From a bacterium (GTDB lineage: Bacteria > Zixibacteria > MSB-5A5 > CAIYYT01): 64,000 nt of DNA. Made by a program: the position numbers and the translations under genes. The DNA is taken from the NCBI GenBank assembly GCA_016708315.1, contig JADJGC010000023.1, positions 434,001 to 498,000 on the forward strand, written 5' to 3'. Positions within the stretch are counted from its first letter, which is position 1, and the number at the start of each line of letters is the position of its first letter. Shown here piece by piece: positions 1 to 9,168 of this stretch. A model generated the notes under the pieces. It was given only the letters and a program-made list of their open reading frames with translations, was not told the DNA's origin and made no database searches.

Positions 1-1370
1 GTGCCGTTCTCGACAGTGAGAAGAGCCACAGCACTCTGAGCCGACTTCGGTACAAGAGGCATGATTTCCCCGGACATGATTCGCATCATGTGGACGATAT
101 CTGCAACAGTTAATGTATAGCCGTCGTCGTTGATGTCGCTTCCGCAGATTTGCAATGGCGGAAAGATAGTCAATGCGGGCAGACCATAGAGAAAGTAGTT
201 TGAATAGACGACAAAATCGCCGACTTCATAAGCAATTCGGTTCACGTTCATATCGCCGCGGACGCAAAATGAATCCGCACAAAGGAGATCAATACCGCCA
301 TTCCAGAAGTTCACGAAGTTGCGATTCCATAGATCAGGCACGCCTTCGCATTGACCACACGACCCGCCGAAGCGCCATTCATTGTCGCAATCGATATTAG
401 TCAACTCATAGTTGGGATCGACAATGGGATCGGTGTTTCCATAGTCGTACACGCGGCAGGAAGTATTGTGAATATCTGGATAAAGTGTTTTGATGGAATT
501 GTCGAGGCAGTTGTTCCAGACAAAGCGGATTGGCAAGAATTGACAATCGTACCAGTGATTGTGTGCAATACTGAAGTTCATGGTAACAAGCGCATCGCCG
601 GAGGAAACGTAGTTACAGGCAGGGTAGATTTCCCCATTGTTGATATCCGCAATTGCAGAGATTCTGAGTACTGCGGTGGGTCCTGATTCAACAGGGGGAC
701 CATCCAGTGAATAGCTGTAGTTGAAGTACTCCCACTGGCAGCCGGACGATCCGAGGCTGCTTCCAAGGTCGACCGACAAGAAGTTCAGGATGTCGGGATT
801 GAAGTTTATGGCGAAGTCGAATCGCTGCATTAGTTCAGCGCCATGATAGGTTATTGGGACTTCAACGCGGTCGCCATATTGGCCGTTGACGCTTGCGATT
901 TTGAGCAAGGAGGGTACGCCGGAAAGAAGCTCCGTCATTATGATGCAACTATCGGCGGCTCCGCAGTTGTCGGTGACAATGATTAAGAATCGAAAAAGAT
1001 TCCCACCGTCGACAATATCGAAAGCTACTGTAAACACACCGTTCTCATCAATTGAGAATGCACCGGCAGGCTGCACATCGACAGCAACCGCCGACCAAGT
1101 TAGAGTTTCGCACCCGGGAGTCGGGATCGCATCAAGATCCCACTCTATGTCATTGCAGACGAAGCCAAACAGAAGAGAAGGCGGACAATTGACAAGTGTC
1201 GGCGCATCGAGAGATTGGCTGGCGGTTCCCTCCGCATTGCCGAGCAGGTCACTACCGAGAACCAATGAGTATGAGGATAACAATGAAATCAGAATAATCG
1301 AGAAAAGGACCACAGTGAAGTCCTTCAATGGCCTCGCACTCGTATGAGAGAGGTGCACTTGATTGGACAT
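1..1370 (-). CDS. Secreted cohesin-like/dockerin-like surface protein (3' end outside window)
   Basis: The reading frame starts at ATG 1370, with AGGAG 5-9 bases upstream, and stays open to the left window edge (456 residues visible). The N-terminus is a basic stretch followed by a hydrophobic segment (FTVVLFSIILISLL), so a Sec signal peptide is likely. Next comes a Cys-containing Ig/PKD-like stretch (residues 50-150). A cohesin-like beta domain follows (RFDFAINFNPDILNFLSVD), then a dockerin-like pair of EF-hand loops near residues 365-440 (RGDMNVNRIAYEVGD and SDINDDGYTLTVAD). It is a paralogue of the genes at 1477-3582 and 9169-11577, with the same domain order and shared phrases such as FWNGGIDLLCADS. 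By analogy the missing end should carry an FlgD-like C-terminal domain. Exact role unknown; an extracellular structural or adhesion protein is my inference. Confidence 0.8.
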   Translation of the reverse strand, partial: MSNQVHLSHTSARPLKDFTVVLFSIILISLLSSYSLVLGSDLLGNAEGTASQSLDAPTLVNCPPSLLFGFVCNDIEWDLDAIPTPGCETLTWSAVAVDVQPAGAFSIDENGVFTVAFDIVDGGNLFRFLIIVTDNCGAADSCIIMTELLSGVPSLLKIASVNGQYGDRVEVPITYHGAELMQRFDFAINFNPDILNFLSVDLGSSLGSSGCQWEYFNYSYSLDGPPVESGPTAVLRISAIADINNGEIYPACNYVSSGDALVTMNFSIAHNHWYDCQFLPIRFVWNNCLDNSIKTLYPDIHNTSCRVYDYGNTDPIVDPNYELTNIDCDNEWRFGGSCGQCEGVPDLWNRNFVNFWNGGIDLLCADSFCVRGDMNVNRIAYEVGDFVVYSNYFLYGLPALTIFPPLQICGSDINDDGYTLTVADIVHMMRIMSGEIMPLVPKSAQSAVALLTVENG

Positions 1371-1476
1371 GGTTTCTCCTTGAAAATACCTTGAGTGATA
1401 GCAAGGTAATCCAATGGCCCTAAAATGGCAATAAGAATCTATGATAGTCGGGACGGAGCTATGCCCTACGCGGCTG

Positions 1477-3582
1477 CTACTTCAGCAAGAGCATCTTCTT
1501 GGAAGCAGTCCACGACCCGACTTGGACTTTGTAGAAATAGACGCCGCTGGGATAGCTGCGGGCGTCCCAATCAACGCCGACGATCCCGATGCCGGTGCCG
1601 GAGAAGGATTCGATGACTTGGCCGGTGACGTTGAAAATGTCGAGAGACCAAGCGGATAGCTCCGGCAAGTTGATATTGATCCGAGTTACAGGATTAAACG
1701 GGTTGGGGAAATTCTGAGCGAGCGCGAATTCTGTCGGCAGGGCTCGACGTGATAGCATTGAAGACATCATATTGCCGTGGTAGTCGGAAATTTCGATAGA
1801 GTCGAGGGTAGCGCCGTGCACCTTGATAATCTCGTTGACTCCGACTGGTATGCTGGCATCAAAGAGCTCGATTCCCGGCCAAAGCAGGACGTGCAATTTG
1901 CCGTCGCGAACGGCGTAGTTCAGTTGAAGCTGAGTGTAGTTGTCGATGAACATTTTTTCCGGCAAACTAAAAGTCATGTGGACTGCTGCGATTGGGTCGG
2001 GGCTGTCGATAGTGACAATGCCGCCGAGTGCGTCAACTTGGGCAGTGACCGCGAAGGGATGAAGTTTCGGGAATGGCAGGGCATCGCCCACAATGACACG
2101 GAGTAGATAGGCTAGATCGCCGGTTGTAAGTACGAAGCTGTCATTATTGGCGTCAGATTGTGCGACTTGTGCTGCGGTGTTTTTTGTGAAGACACCAAGA
2201 CCGCCGGTGAAGTAATCAGCTAATAGTGACGCATCGGCGATTTCGTATGGAATTCCGTTGAGGTTGACATCCCCGGCGAAATCAAGCTCGGTACAGCTCA
2301 AATCAACGCCGCCATGTTGAAAATAGATGTCGCGAACTCCAGGTAGCGCGTCATCGCAATCAGCACATGCGCCGCCGTAGGAGATTTCGGGACTGCAAAC
2401 GGAGTCGGTCATTTCGTAATTAGGGTCGTTCAACGGGTCGGCGTTTTCGAAATCAAACACGCGGCTGGAAATCCAAGAAGTATCCCCAGCGATGTTCGTC
2501 GTCGAGTTATCGCCGCAATCGAGCCAGGCAAATCGTACCGGGAGGTAGTAGCACTCAAAACTCGGGTCGATTGCGATATAGAATCGCAATTTAACAAGCT
2601 CGGCATTTTCGCCAAACTGACTGCAGGAAGGCGATCCGGCGATGTCATTGACGTCGGCAATGGCAGTGATACGCACGAGCGATTCAACGCAGTTCCAGCC
2701 ACAGGAGTTACTTGTGGGGGTGTATTTATAAGTGAAGTACTCCCAGCCGCAGGCATTGAGCGCATCACCGGGTTGTGCGGAAATGAAATTCAATGGTAGC
2801 GAGTTGAATGCAATGAGAAAATCGAAGCTGCCGATTTGCGCGGAGCCGATCCTGCGGATGATGCTGACCTCTTCAACAGATCCAAGCTGACCGCTATGCG
2901 TCTTCTCAATAGCCAAGACTTGGGGAACATGATCGAGAACCTGCACAGAAAATGCCGCGGTGTCTGCCCCACCGCATTGGTCGGTAATTGTTGCATAAAA
3001 CGACTTGGTGAGTCCTGCCTCGGAAGGGTCGGTGAGCCATTTGAAGAAGCCGGTGCCGGCGATTGTTGGTGGATTGACCACGGCGTCAGAAGCAGTGATA
3101 GTCCAGTATGCAGCGTCGCAGGGGTCGGCATCGACGGAATTGAAGTCGTAGCTTGCCTGCTTGCCGGCTGGACAAACGAGGCCAGAGGACGGGAGATTCA
3201 TGGTCAAGTTTGGTTTGGAATTGGTCCACGTGATTTCGAAAGTATGATCGGCGGTCGAGTCGCAGGAATTGGTCGCGGTGACAGTAACCGAGGTCGAACC
3301 GCAAGTCATTATCGTCGGCACAGAGAGTTGGCCAGTCGTGGGATTGATCGTGCCAACGGTAGTAGAGAAAGTCACCGGGTCGGCGGGATGATCGTTGCCG
3401 CCCTCGGTGGCATTGAAATCGAATGTATAGGCAGAGCAGTGGTTCTTGTTAATCGACAACGCGGGCGCCGATGTGAAGATTGGCGGATTGCAGTCGGCTA
3501 CGGCCACGGATGTCACGAATGCGAGAACAAGAATTGCTGTTAATAGAAACGTGCGCGAGAGGTAAGTAAGAGAACTCGTCAT
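1477..3582 (-). CDS. Secreted cohesin-like/dockerin-like protein with FlgD-like C-terminal sorting domain
   Basis: 701 residues from ATG 3582. I chose this start because GGAGG lies 7 bases upstream and it opens directly into a signal peptide (TFLLTAILVLAFVTSVAVA); an in-frame ATG 35 codons upstream lacks both. Order: signal peptide, Ig/PKD-like region with several Cys (residues 35-220), cohesin-like domain (EKTHSGQLGSVEEVS onward), a dockerin-like pair around 435-490 (GDVNLNGIPYEIAD and SDANNDSFVLTTGD), a beta domain, and a C-terminal FlgD-like/type IX-style domain from about 620 (LAQNFPNPFNP ... YPSGVYFYKVQ ... KKMLLLK). Such C-terminal domains are known secretion/anchoring modules in the FCB group. 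It follows the paralogue at 1-1370 on the same strand, 106 bases apart. Function beyond surface display is unknown. Confidence 0.85.
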   Translation of the reverse strand: MTSSLTYLSRTFLLTAILVLAFVTSVAVADCNPPIFTSAPALSINKNHCSAYTFDFNATEGGNDHPADPVTFSTTVGTINPTTGQLSVPTIMTCGSTSVTVTATNSCDSTADHTFEITWTNSKPNLTMNLPSSGLVCPAGKQASYDFNSVDADPCDAAYWTITASDAVVNPPTIAGTGFFKWLTDPSEAGLTKSFYATITDQCGGADTAAFSVQVLDHVPQVLAIEKTHSGQLGSVEEVSIIRRIGSAQIGSFDFLIAFNSLPLNFISAQPGDALNACGWEYFTYKYTPTSNSCGWNCVESLVRITAIADVNDIAGSPSCSQFGENAELVKLRFYIAIDPSFECYYLPVRFAWLDCGDNSTTNIAGDTSWISSRVFDFENADPLNDPNYEMTDSVCSPEISYGGACADCDDALPGVRDIYFQHGGVDLSCTELDFAGDVNLNGIPYEIADASLLADYFTGGLGVFTKNTAAQVAQSDANNDSFVLTTGDLAYLLRVIVGDALPFPKLHPFAVTAQVDALGGIVTIDSPDPIAAVHMTFSLPEKMFIDNYTQLQLNYAVRDGKLHVLLWPGIELFDASIPVGVNEIIKVHGATLDSIEISDYHGNMMSSMLSRRALPTEFALAQNFPNPFNPVTRININLPELSAWSLDIFNVTGQVIESFSGTGIGIVGVDWDARSYPSGVYFYKVQVGSWTASKKMLLLK

Positions 3583-3875
3583 TGCCGCCCTCCGGAAATG
3601 TGAGGAGATTGCTACGTGGATAATATCGGTAAAATCGTCAGAAGAGCAAGGAGAAAGTGGGCTGGCTGAATGCTGGGCGGGAAGCAACGCGTTGGGAGCG
3701 TTGAAATGGACAGGGCGGAAGGCACGCTTCCGATTAATCTGGATTGCCCCGCAAACGCGGGATTCGCCCTTAACTCGGGGCTCGCAGAGGGTCGCGTTTG
3801 CTTCCAGCGCCGGTATCAGATTTCGAAGTCAGCAGCGGCGGAAGATGGGCTGGCCCAAGGATGATGCAGGCGAGG
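3583..3875. other. Intergenic region with a GC palindrome
   Basis: This gap lies between the pump gene and the downstream surface-protein gene, both on the minus strand. The right end (about 3829-3875) probably holds the displaced C-terminal codons of the frameshifted pump gene. A short GC-rich palindrome, CCCCGCAAACGCGGG, sits at 3747-3761. It resembles palindromes near 14481 and 14514. I see no convincing promoter or RNA gene. Confidence 0.5.
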
Positions 3876-6800
3876 TCAACCCCGGATTCGCTCCAAAGAT
3901 TGAATGGTACCGGCAGGATGACCAAGCGCGGTTGATGTCAGGATGCCGCCGATGACCACAGTCGCCAGAGGGCGTTGGACCTCGGCGCCGACACCGGATG
4001 AAAGTGCCATCGGAATGAAACCGAATGCTGCTACGAGAGCGGTCATTAGTACGGGACGCAGTCGCGACTCGCTGCTGGTGCGAACGGCAGTTAACAAGTC
4101 AGCGCCCTCGGAGCGTTGACGTTTGATGGTGGATACAAGAACCAGACCATTCAGTACTGCGACGCCGGATAGTGCGATGAAGCCGACGCCGGCTGAGATG
4201 GAGAACGGCATATCGCGCACCCAGAGCGCCAGGACACCACCGACTGCGGCGAGCGGAACACCGGTGAAAATGAGAATGGCATCACGCACAGAGGAATAGG
4301 TCCAATAGAGCAATGCGAATATTAACAGAAGCGCAATCGGCACCACGATTGCGAGTCGGGTGCGTGCCCGTTCCATGTTTTCGAATTGGCCGCCGAAGCG
4401 AACGAAGTAACCGGGATCGAATTTGATTTTCTCGCTGATCTGGTCGCGGACATCATCGACGAAGGTGCCGACATCGCGACCACGAACATTGCATTGGACG
4501 ACGGCGCGACGCTTGCCCCATTCGCGGGTGATTGTCGAATAGCCGCGGTCGATTTTGGGAATCAGGAGTTCGTCAAGGGTTAGGATAGCACTGCCTGACT
4601 TGATCGGAATTCGTTCGATGTCTTCGGGAACAGCGGCATAACTTGAGTCCATGCGGACCATCAAGTCAAATCGTTGTTGGCCCTCGAAGACTTCGCCGAC
4701 GCGGATTCCGCCCATGCTTTCGACAAAGCCGAGGGCCTCGGCGGCGGGAAGTCCGTGACGCGACAGTTGTTCGCGATTGAGTTCGAGACGCAATTGCGGC
4801 TGGCCGATCAACTGCTCGACCGTGATGTCAGCACTGCCGGGAATTGACTCGAGCAGAACGGCGATTTCTTCGGCTTTGGTTTCAAGAAGTTCAAGGTCAT
4901 CACCGAAGATTTTGATGCCGACATCGCCGCGGATTCCGGCAATCATTTCGTTGACGCGCATTTCAATCGGCTGGGTGAAGACGCGTTTCATGCCGGGAAT
5001 GTCGGACAACTCAGTATCGATTTGCTGAACCAGTTCCTGCTGAGTGCCGGCGCGGGTCCATTCGCTTCGAGGTTTGAGTGTGATAAACAAGTCGCTCAGT
5101 TCGAGACCCATCGGATCGGTTGCAAGTTCAGCCGAGCCGATACGCGTCCAGACTTGGTCAACTTCAGCCGGAAATTTCTGGAGAATGATCTTCTCGATGT
5201 TGGTGTTGTTCTTAACCGATTCGTTGATATCGATGCCAGCCAATCGAATGATGTTGACGGCAATTGTGCCTTCGCCAAGCCGGGGAATGAATTCCGAGCC
5301 GAGGCGTATAAACATCAACGATCCCAAGACCAGGGTGAGAGCGGTGATGGTCAACATCGCGGCACGATTTTCGAGAGCGAAGTTGATAATCGGGCGATAG
5401 AGGCGCTTTGCCCAGAGGATAAGAATCGGTTCGCGTTCTTTGATCGGTTTGGTCATGAAGAGCGCGATCAGTGCCGGGATTACTGTGAAAGATAAGATCA
5501 GCGAACCGATGAGAACAAACACAACGGTGAGCGCCATCGGGCGAAACATCTTGCCTTCGACGCCTTGGAGAGTCAACACCGGAAGATAGACGAGGATGAT
5601 AATCAATTCGCCGAAGAGCGTGGGTTTGCGGACTTCCATGATCGCATCGCGAATGACATCAAAGCGGCTTTTGCCGGCGTTGTCGTGGCTAAGACGCTGG
5701 ACGGCGTTTTCGACCTGAATGACAGCGTTGTCGACAGCTAAGCCAAAGTCGATGGCGCCAAGACTCATCAGGCTGCCGATGATTCCGACGCGCGACATTA
5801 GATCGAATGCGAACATCATCGAGAGCGGAATTGCCGAGGCGACAATCAATCCGGCGCGGATGTTTCCCAAGAAGAGGAACAGGATAGCGACTACCAATGC
5901 CGCGCCCATCAGCAGATTGTGCTCGACTGTGCGAAGAACATTGTCAACCAATTTGGTGCGGACATACGTGGAGCGAACTTCGATACCTGCGGGGAGTGAC
6001 GATTTGATTTCTTCGAGACGAGCGTTCATATCTTCCGCGATCTGGTGCGAGTTGCCTCCGGTAATCATGAAGCCGAGCCCCAATACGACTTCGCCTTCAC
6101 CCTGGAAGCTGGCGGCGCCGCGACGGATTTCGTGACCGATGACGACATCGGCGATATCTTGCACTTGAATCGGGACATCATCGCGTGTCTCGACGACGAG
6201 TTGCTCGATCTGTTGGCGGTTGGCAATGTTGCCGACGCCTTGAACGAGTGTCTGTTCACCGGCGCGCACCATTTGTCCACCGGCGACATTGCGGAGGCCA
6301 TCTTGTAGACCCTGAATGACAGCTGAGAGGGTCAGGTCGTGTTGTACCAGACGGTTCGGGTCGATGAGGATGTGAAATTGCTTTTCAAAACCTCCCCAGC
6401 CGTTGATTTCGGCGACACCAGGCACCGATTGCATCTGCGGTTTGATGATCCAATCCTGCACAGTGCGGGCTTGCGTGGGATCGTCGTTCTTAGAGATCAC
6501 GACATAGTGAAATATTTCACCGAGACCGGTCGAAACGGGACCGAGGCGAGGCGGTTCGATTCCATCCGGCAGAATAACGGAGAGAAGACGCTCGGAGACT
6601 TGTTGACGGGCGAGATAGATGTCAATTTCGTCTTCGAAGATCAGGTTGACCTGCGAGAGGCCGAACTTGGAGACGGAACGGACCTCGGTTAAGCCTGAGA
6701 GTCCGGACAATTCGCGCTCGACCGGAAAGGTAACCTGTCGTTCGATTTCGTCAGGCGTCCAGCCGGGGGCCGAGACGTTGACTTGCACCATCACCGGAGT

Positions 6801-6929
6801 GGTGTCGGGGAATGCGTCGAATGGAAGATCAATAAGCGCAATGGTGCCGACAATCACCATCAAGGCGGCGGCACAGAGAACAAACCAGCGCCGCCGGATT
6901 GTGAATTCAATAAGTCTTTCCAGCATCAA
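3876..6929 (-). CDS. CusA/CzcA-type heavy-metal RND efflux pump, C-terminus frameshifted
   Basis: Inner-membrane proton-driven pump of the HME-RND family, which exports metal cations with an adaptor and an outer-membrane channel. The 1017-residue frame is collinear with the family from its first residues (a basic start, then a first TM helix with VGTIALIDLPFDAFPDTTPV). The proton-relay acids of CzcA-like pumps are kept in TM4: Asp394, Asp400 and Glu407 in the IDFGLAVDNAVIQVEN segment. The end is abnormal. After GGILTST the last TM helix should read roughly LLTLLVLPALY, but this frame gives ALGHPAGTIQSLERIRG and stops. Neighbouring frames contain LVILP and then YHSIFGANPG, ending at a TGA at 3829-3831. 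So one or two indels near 3900-3940 scramble the last helix. The adaptor gene lies 4 bases upstream and is also frameshifted. No CusC-like outer-membrane channel is present. Metal specificity is not determinable. Confidence 0.88.
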   Translation of the reverse strand: MMLERLIEFTIRRRWFVLCAAALMVIVGTIALIDLPFDAFPDTTPVMVQVNVSAPGWTPDEIERQVTFPVERELSGLSGLTEVRSVSKFGLSQVNLIFEDEIDIYLARQQVSERLLSVILPDGIEPPRLGPVSTGLGEIFHYVVISKNDDPTQARTVQDWIIKPQMQSVPGVAEINGWGGFEKQFHILIDPNRLVQHDLTLSAVIQGLQDGLRNVAGGQMVRAGEQTLVQGVGNIANRQQIEQLVVETRDDVPIQVQDIADVVIGHEIRRGAASFQGEGEVVLGLGFMITGGNSHQIAEDMNARLEEIKSSLPAGIEVRSTYVRTKLVDNVLRTVEHNLLMGAALVVAILFLFLGNIRAGLIVASAIPLSMMFAFDLMSRVGIIGSLMSLGAIDFGLAVDNAVIQVENAVQRLSHDNAGKSRFDVIRDAIMEVRKPTLFGELIIILVYLPVLTLQGVEGKMFRPMALTVVFVLIGSLILSFTVIPALIALFMTKPIKEREPILILWAKRLYRPIINFALENRAAMLTITALTLVLGSLMFIRLGSEFIPRLGEGTIAVNIIRLAGIDINESVKNNTNIEKIILQKFPAEVDQVWTRIGSAELATDPMGLELSDLFITLKPRSEWTRAGTQQELVQQIDTELSDIPGMKRVFTQPIEMRVNEMIAGIRGDVGIKIFGDDLELLETKAEEIAVLLESIPGSADITVEQLIGQPQLRLELNREQLSRHGLPAAEALGFVESMGGIRVGEVFEGQQRFDLMVRMDSSYAAVPEDIERIPIKSGSAILTLDELLIPKIDRGYSTITREWGKRRAVVQCNVRGRDVGTFVDDVRDQISEKIKFDPGYFVRFGGQFENMERARTRLAIVVPIALLLIFALLYWTYSSVRDAILIFTGVPLAAVGGVLALWVRDMPFSISAGVGFIALSGVAVLNGLVLVSTIKRQRSEGADLLTAVRTSSESRLRPVLMTALVAAFGFIPMALSSGVGAEVQRPLATVVIGGILTSTALGHPAGTIQSLERIRG

Positions 6930-6933
6930 ACGA

Positions 6934-8524
6934 TCACAGTTCCGGCTCGAGGCCGCAACAGCCGGTGCCCATACTGCCCTTCATCAATTCGGTCTTCAGC
7001 AAGTAACTGCCGCCGACAACAACCATTTCTCCGGCCTGGACTCCGGAGCTGACTTTGTAGTGTGACCGGTCGCCGCGTTCTACTGAGACTTTGTGGGGCT
7101 GGAACTTGTTCTCCCCTGCCGCGACGAAGACGACATTGCAACAGCCTTCCCACTGCACAGCGTCCTTGGGGACGAGCAGTGCGCCGGAACCTGCGTTACT
7201 CTGGACGAGCATGCGTCCAAAGCGATTGGCTCGGGCAAGATTGTTGGTGTCGTTGAGACGAGCGCGGACCATTACCGTTCGCGTTTGCGGGTCAATGTAC
7301 TGGGCGATCCAGAAGACTTCCCCGCCGACACGGTCGAGAGAGCGGCCATCTGAGGCGAACTCGATTTTTTGACCCGATCGAATTCGACCGGCATCGCGCT
7401 CGCGGATATGACCCTGGATCCAAAGCGCGTTTGCGTCGCCGACGGTTGCAATTGTGGAGCCGGCCTCAAGTGTAACGCCGAGAGTGGCGCGACGCTCAAG
7501 CAAGGAACCGTCAATACCAGCGCGCAGTTGCCAACGCGATGAGATGCCCTTGGATTCGATTTGTTCGAGTTGATCCTCGCTCATGCCAGCGGCGCGGAGC
7601 TGACCGGCAACACCGTTGAGACGCGCGATGGTCATGGCGGTTTCGCCCTGGATTTCGTCATACTCAGCGCGACTGATCAGATTGTTGCGATACAAAGTGT
7701 CCGCGCGTGCACTTCCGGAGCAGGTCGACTCTGGATTCGGTCAGAACTGCAAGATAGTCCGACTGGAGAGCGGCCATTTGGGGAGAATCGACTTCACAAA
7801 TCGGGCTTTGCGAAGTAACCGAAGTGCCGGCTTCACGCAACCACCGAGTCACTGTGGCTGGGATAGAGACAGTCAGGGTTTGAGTGCGAGTTTCATCAAA
7901 GACAATCTCGGCTGGAATCTCAAGGACTTCGCCGGAGGATTCTGAACTGAGCACCGGCTCAAGTGTCACACCGGCACGGATGACCGTTTCTGCCGAGGCG
8001 AACTGTATGACCGCGCGGTCGGTTTCGCAACGGTTGGCGTTTGGCGGGAAGAAGATATCGGGAGGCATATAGAGTTCCGACTTAGCGACAATCGTCTGTT
8101 CTTGCGGGAATCGAATTCCCGGATTGCAGAGTCGGCAATGGGACTCGGGAATGCCGTGACCGGCACACCAATCGCCGGAAGCTTTGAAGCCGGCGATGAG
8201 CTCTTCATGACAAAGTGTACACTGTGATTCCGGTACACGGTGTTCTGCGCACCAGTCGTTGCCGGTAATCTCCGTGCTGTGATCGTGGCCATCGTCGGTG
8301 GAATGTCCGGCTGGGATAGCCGATGCAGTGGCGCCGTGATCGTGGCCGTCGTCAGCGGAGTGTTCGGCCGGGGTGGTCGCCGCTTCGGCACCGTGGCCGT
8401 GGCCGTCATCGGCAGAGTGGGTCGCCGCCGGTGCATGCGGCATCAATGTCAAGGTGGTCAAGACACCGACACCTATGCCGAGCGCGGCTATGATTAAGTA
8501 TAGAAAAATCGTTTTCGTGGACAT
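6934..8524 (-). pseudogene. CusB/CzcB-type periplasmic adaptor (membrane fusion protein), frameshifted
   Basis: Two overlapping frames together encode one membrane fusion protein. I start it at ATG 8524 (GAGGACC upstream; TM anchor TIFLYLIIAALGIGVGVL follows) rather than at the ATG 23 codons earlier. Order: N-terminal anchor; three His/Asp-rich repeats (HSADDGHGHG-type, residues about 37-85); two WCAxHxxPESxCxxC modules, probably metal binding; the HlyD-like barrel and hairpin; and a C-terminal domain with a GCC pair near the end (GTGCCGLEPEL). The frame breaks at about 7711-7714. The first frame reads LLRKCTRGHF; the second resumes TLYRNNLISRAEYDEIQ. Restoring a lost AG (AAGAGTGC to AAGTGC) gives KSARADTLYRNN and makes the 1591-nt span a multiple of three (531 codons). 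It is a natural pseudogene or a sequence error; the pump gene next to it is also damaged. Confidence 0.85.
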
Positions 8525-8658
8525 GAATGGTCCTCGCCTAATTAGATGTCGTAACTGGGCAGCAATTGAATCACGCCAATGCGTGTCAGACAATTCTGCG
8601 CATAGCGGGGATGAGTAAACTCACCCAGCTAAATTTGGGCAGTTTTGATGGGGATAAA

Positions 8659-8952
8659 TTAGGATCGAGGAGGGGGGTCAAGCAGTTCCAGGCTTAGAGA
8701 CTCGAAATTCTGCTCGACAGCAAATTCAATGATATCGCACTCGAAGATCACAGACTGGGTCGGATTTTCCGGGGTGATGGCCGGTGGCACAGCACAACAG
8801 CACCAGCAGAAGAGGCAATCGCTGCAAGTGGATTCTTCGCAACAATCGTCGCATTCGCCGATTAACTCGGTAGCCAGCGCCGAACCCATTGATAACATCA
8901 GGGCGAACAGGACCAGCAAAGCAATTTTTCGAGTCATCTTCAAGTACATCAT
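8659..8952 (-). CDS. Small exported Cys-rich protein upstream of the metal pump
   Basis: 97 residues. A short basic start and a hydrophobic segment (KIALLVLFALMLSMGSALA) make a signal peptide, cleaved near residue 27. The mature part begins with a dense Cys cluster: CDDCCEESTCSDCLFCWCCC holds ten Cys within twenty residues. The rest is acidic and Pro-rich, with no recognised domain. AAGGA lies just before the ATG at 8952, and AGGAG slightly further upstream. The gene is on the same strand as the adaptor and pump, 134 bases before the adaptor start, and has its own promoter at 8972-8999. Position and Cys content suggest a periplasmic metal-binding or metal-sensing accessory protein. This is inference; I do not recognise the family. 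Confidence 0.65.
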   Translation of the reverse strand: MMYLKMTRKIALLVLFALMLSMGSALATELIGECDDCCEESTCSDCLFCWCCCAVPPAITPENPTQSVIFECDIIEFAVEQNFESLSLELLDPPPRS

Positions 8953-8971
8953 TAATCCTTATACTCCTGAT

Positions 8972-8999
8972 AAGATAACATGTTTGCCGGTTTTTTCAA
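8972..8999 (-). promoter_or_regulatory. Sigma-70-type promoter for the Cys-rich protein/metal pump cluster
   Basis: Read on the minus strand: TTGAAA (8994-8999), a 16-base spacer and TATCTT (8972-8977), about 20 bases before the 8952 start codon. It is divergent from the promoter at 9055-9083, so the approximately 200-base gap holds two back-to-back promoters. I see no clear MerR or CopY-type operator. Confidence 0.55.
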
Positions 9000-9054
9000 G
9001 TATTAGATTATCGGTCCACGTAAATCATCTGTTCAATCGGTGAACAGTTAATCA

Positions 9055-9083
9055 TTGACAAAATCAAGGCATTCCCCTATGCT
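9055..9083 (+). promoter_or_regulatory. Sigma-70-type promoter for the 9169 surface-protein gene
   Basis: TTGACA at 9055-9060, a 17-base spacer, then TATGCT at 9078-9083. Predicted transcription start is near 9090, giving a leader of about 80 bases before the ATG at 9169. Confidence 0.65.
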
Positions 9084-9168
9084 TGTGGTGGTATCGCCAC
9101 TTCTGTGAGACTGGCTACTATCCTTCCGGTCTCGCCACTTCAAAATATCTCCAAATTGGGGAGGCCTT

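Noticed and set aside
173..686. Plus-strand reading frames at 173-400 and 351-686
   Set aside because: They lie antisense to the long minus-strand surface-protein frame that starts at 1370, have no ribosome sites and no family resemblance.
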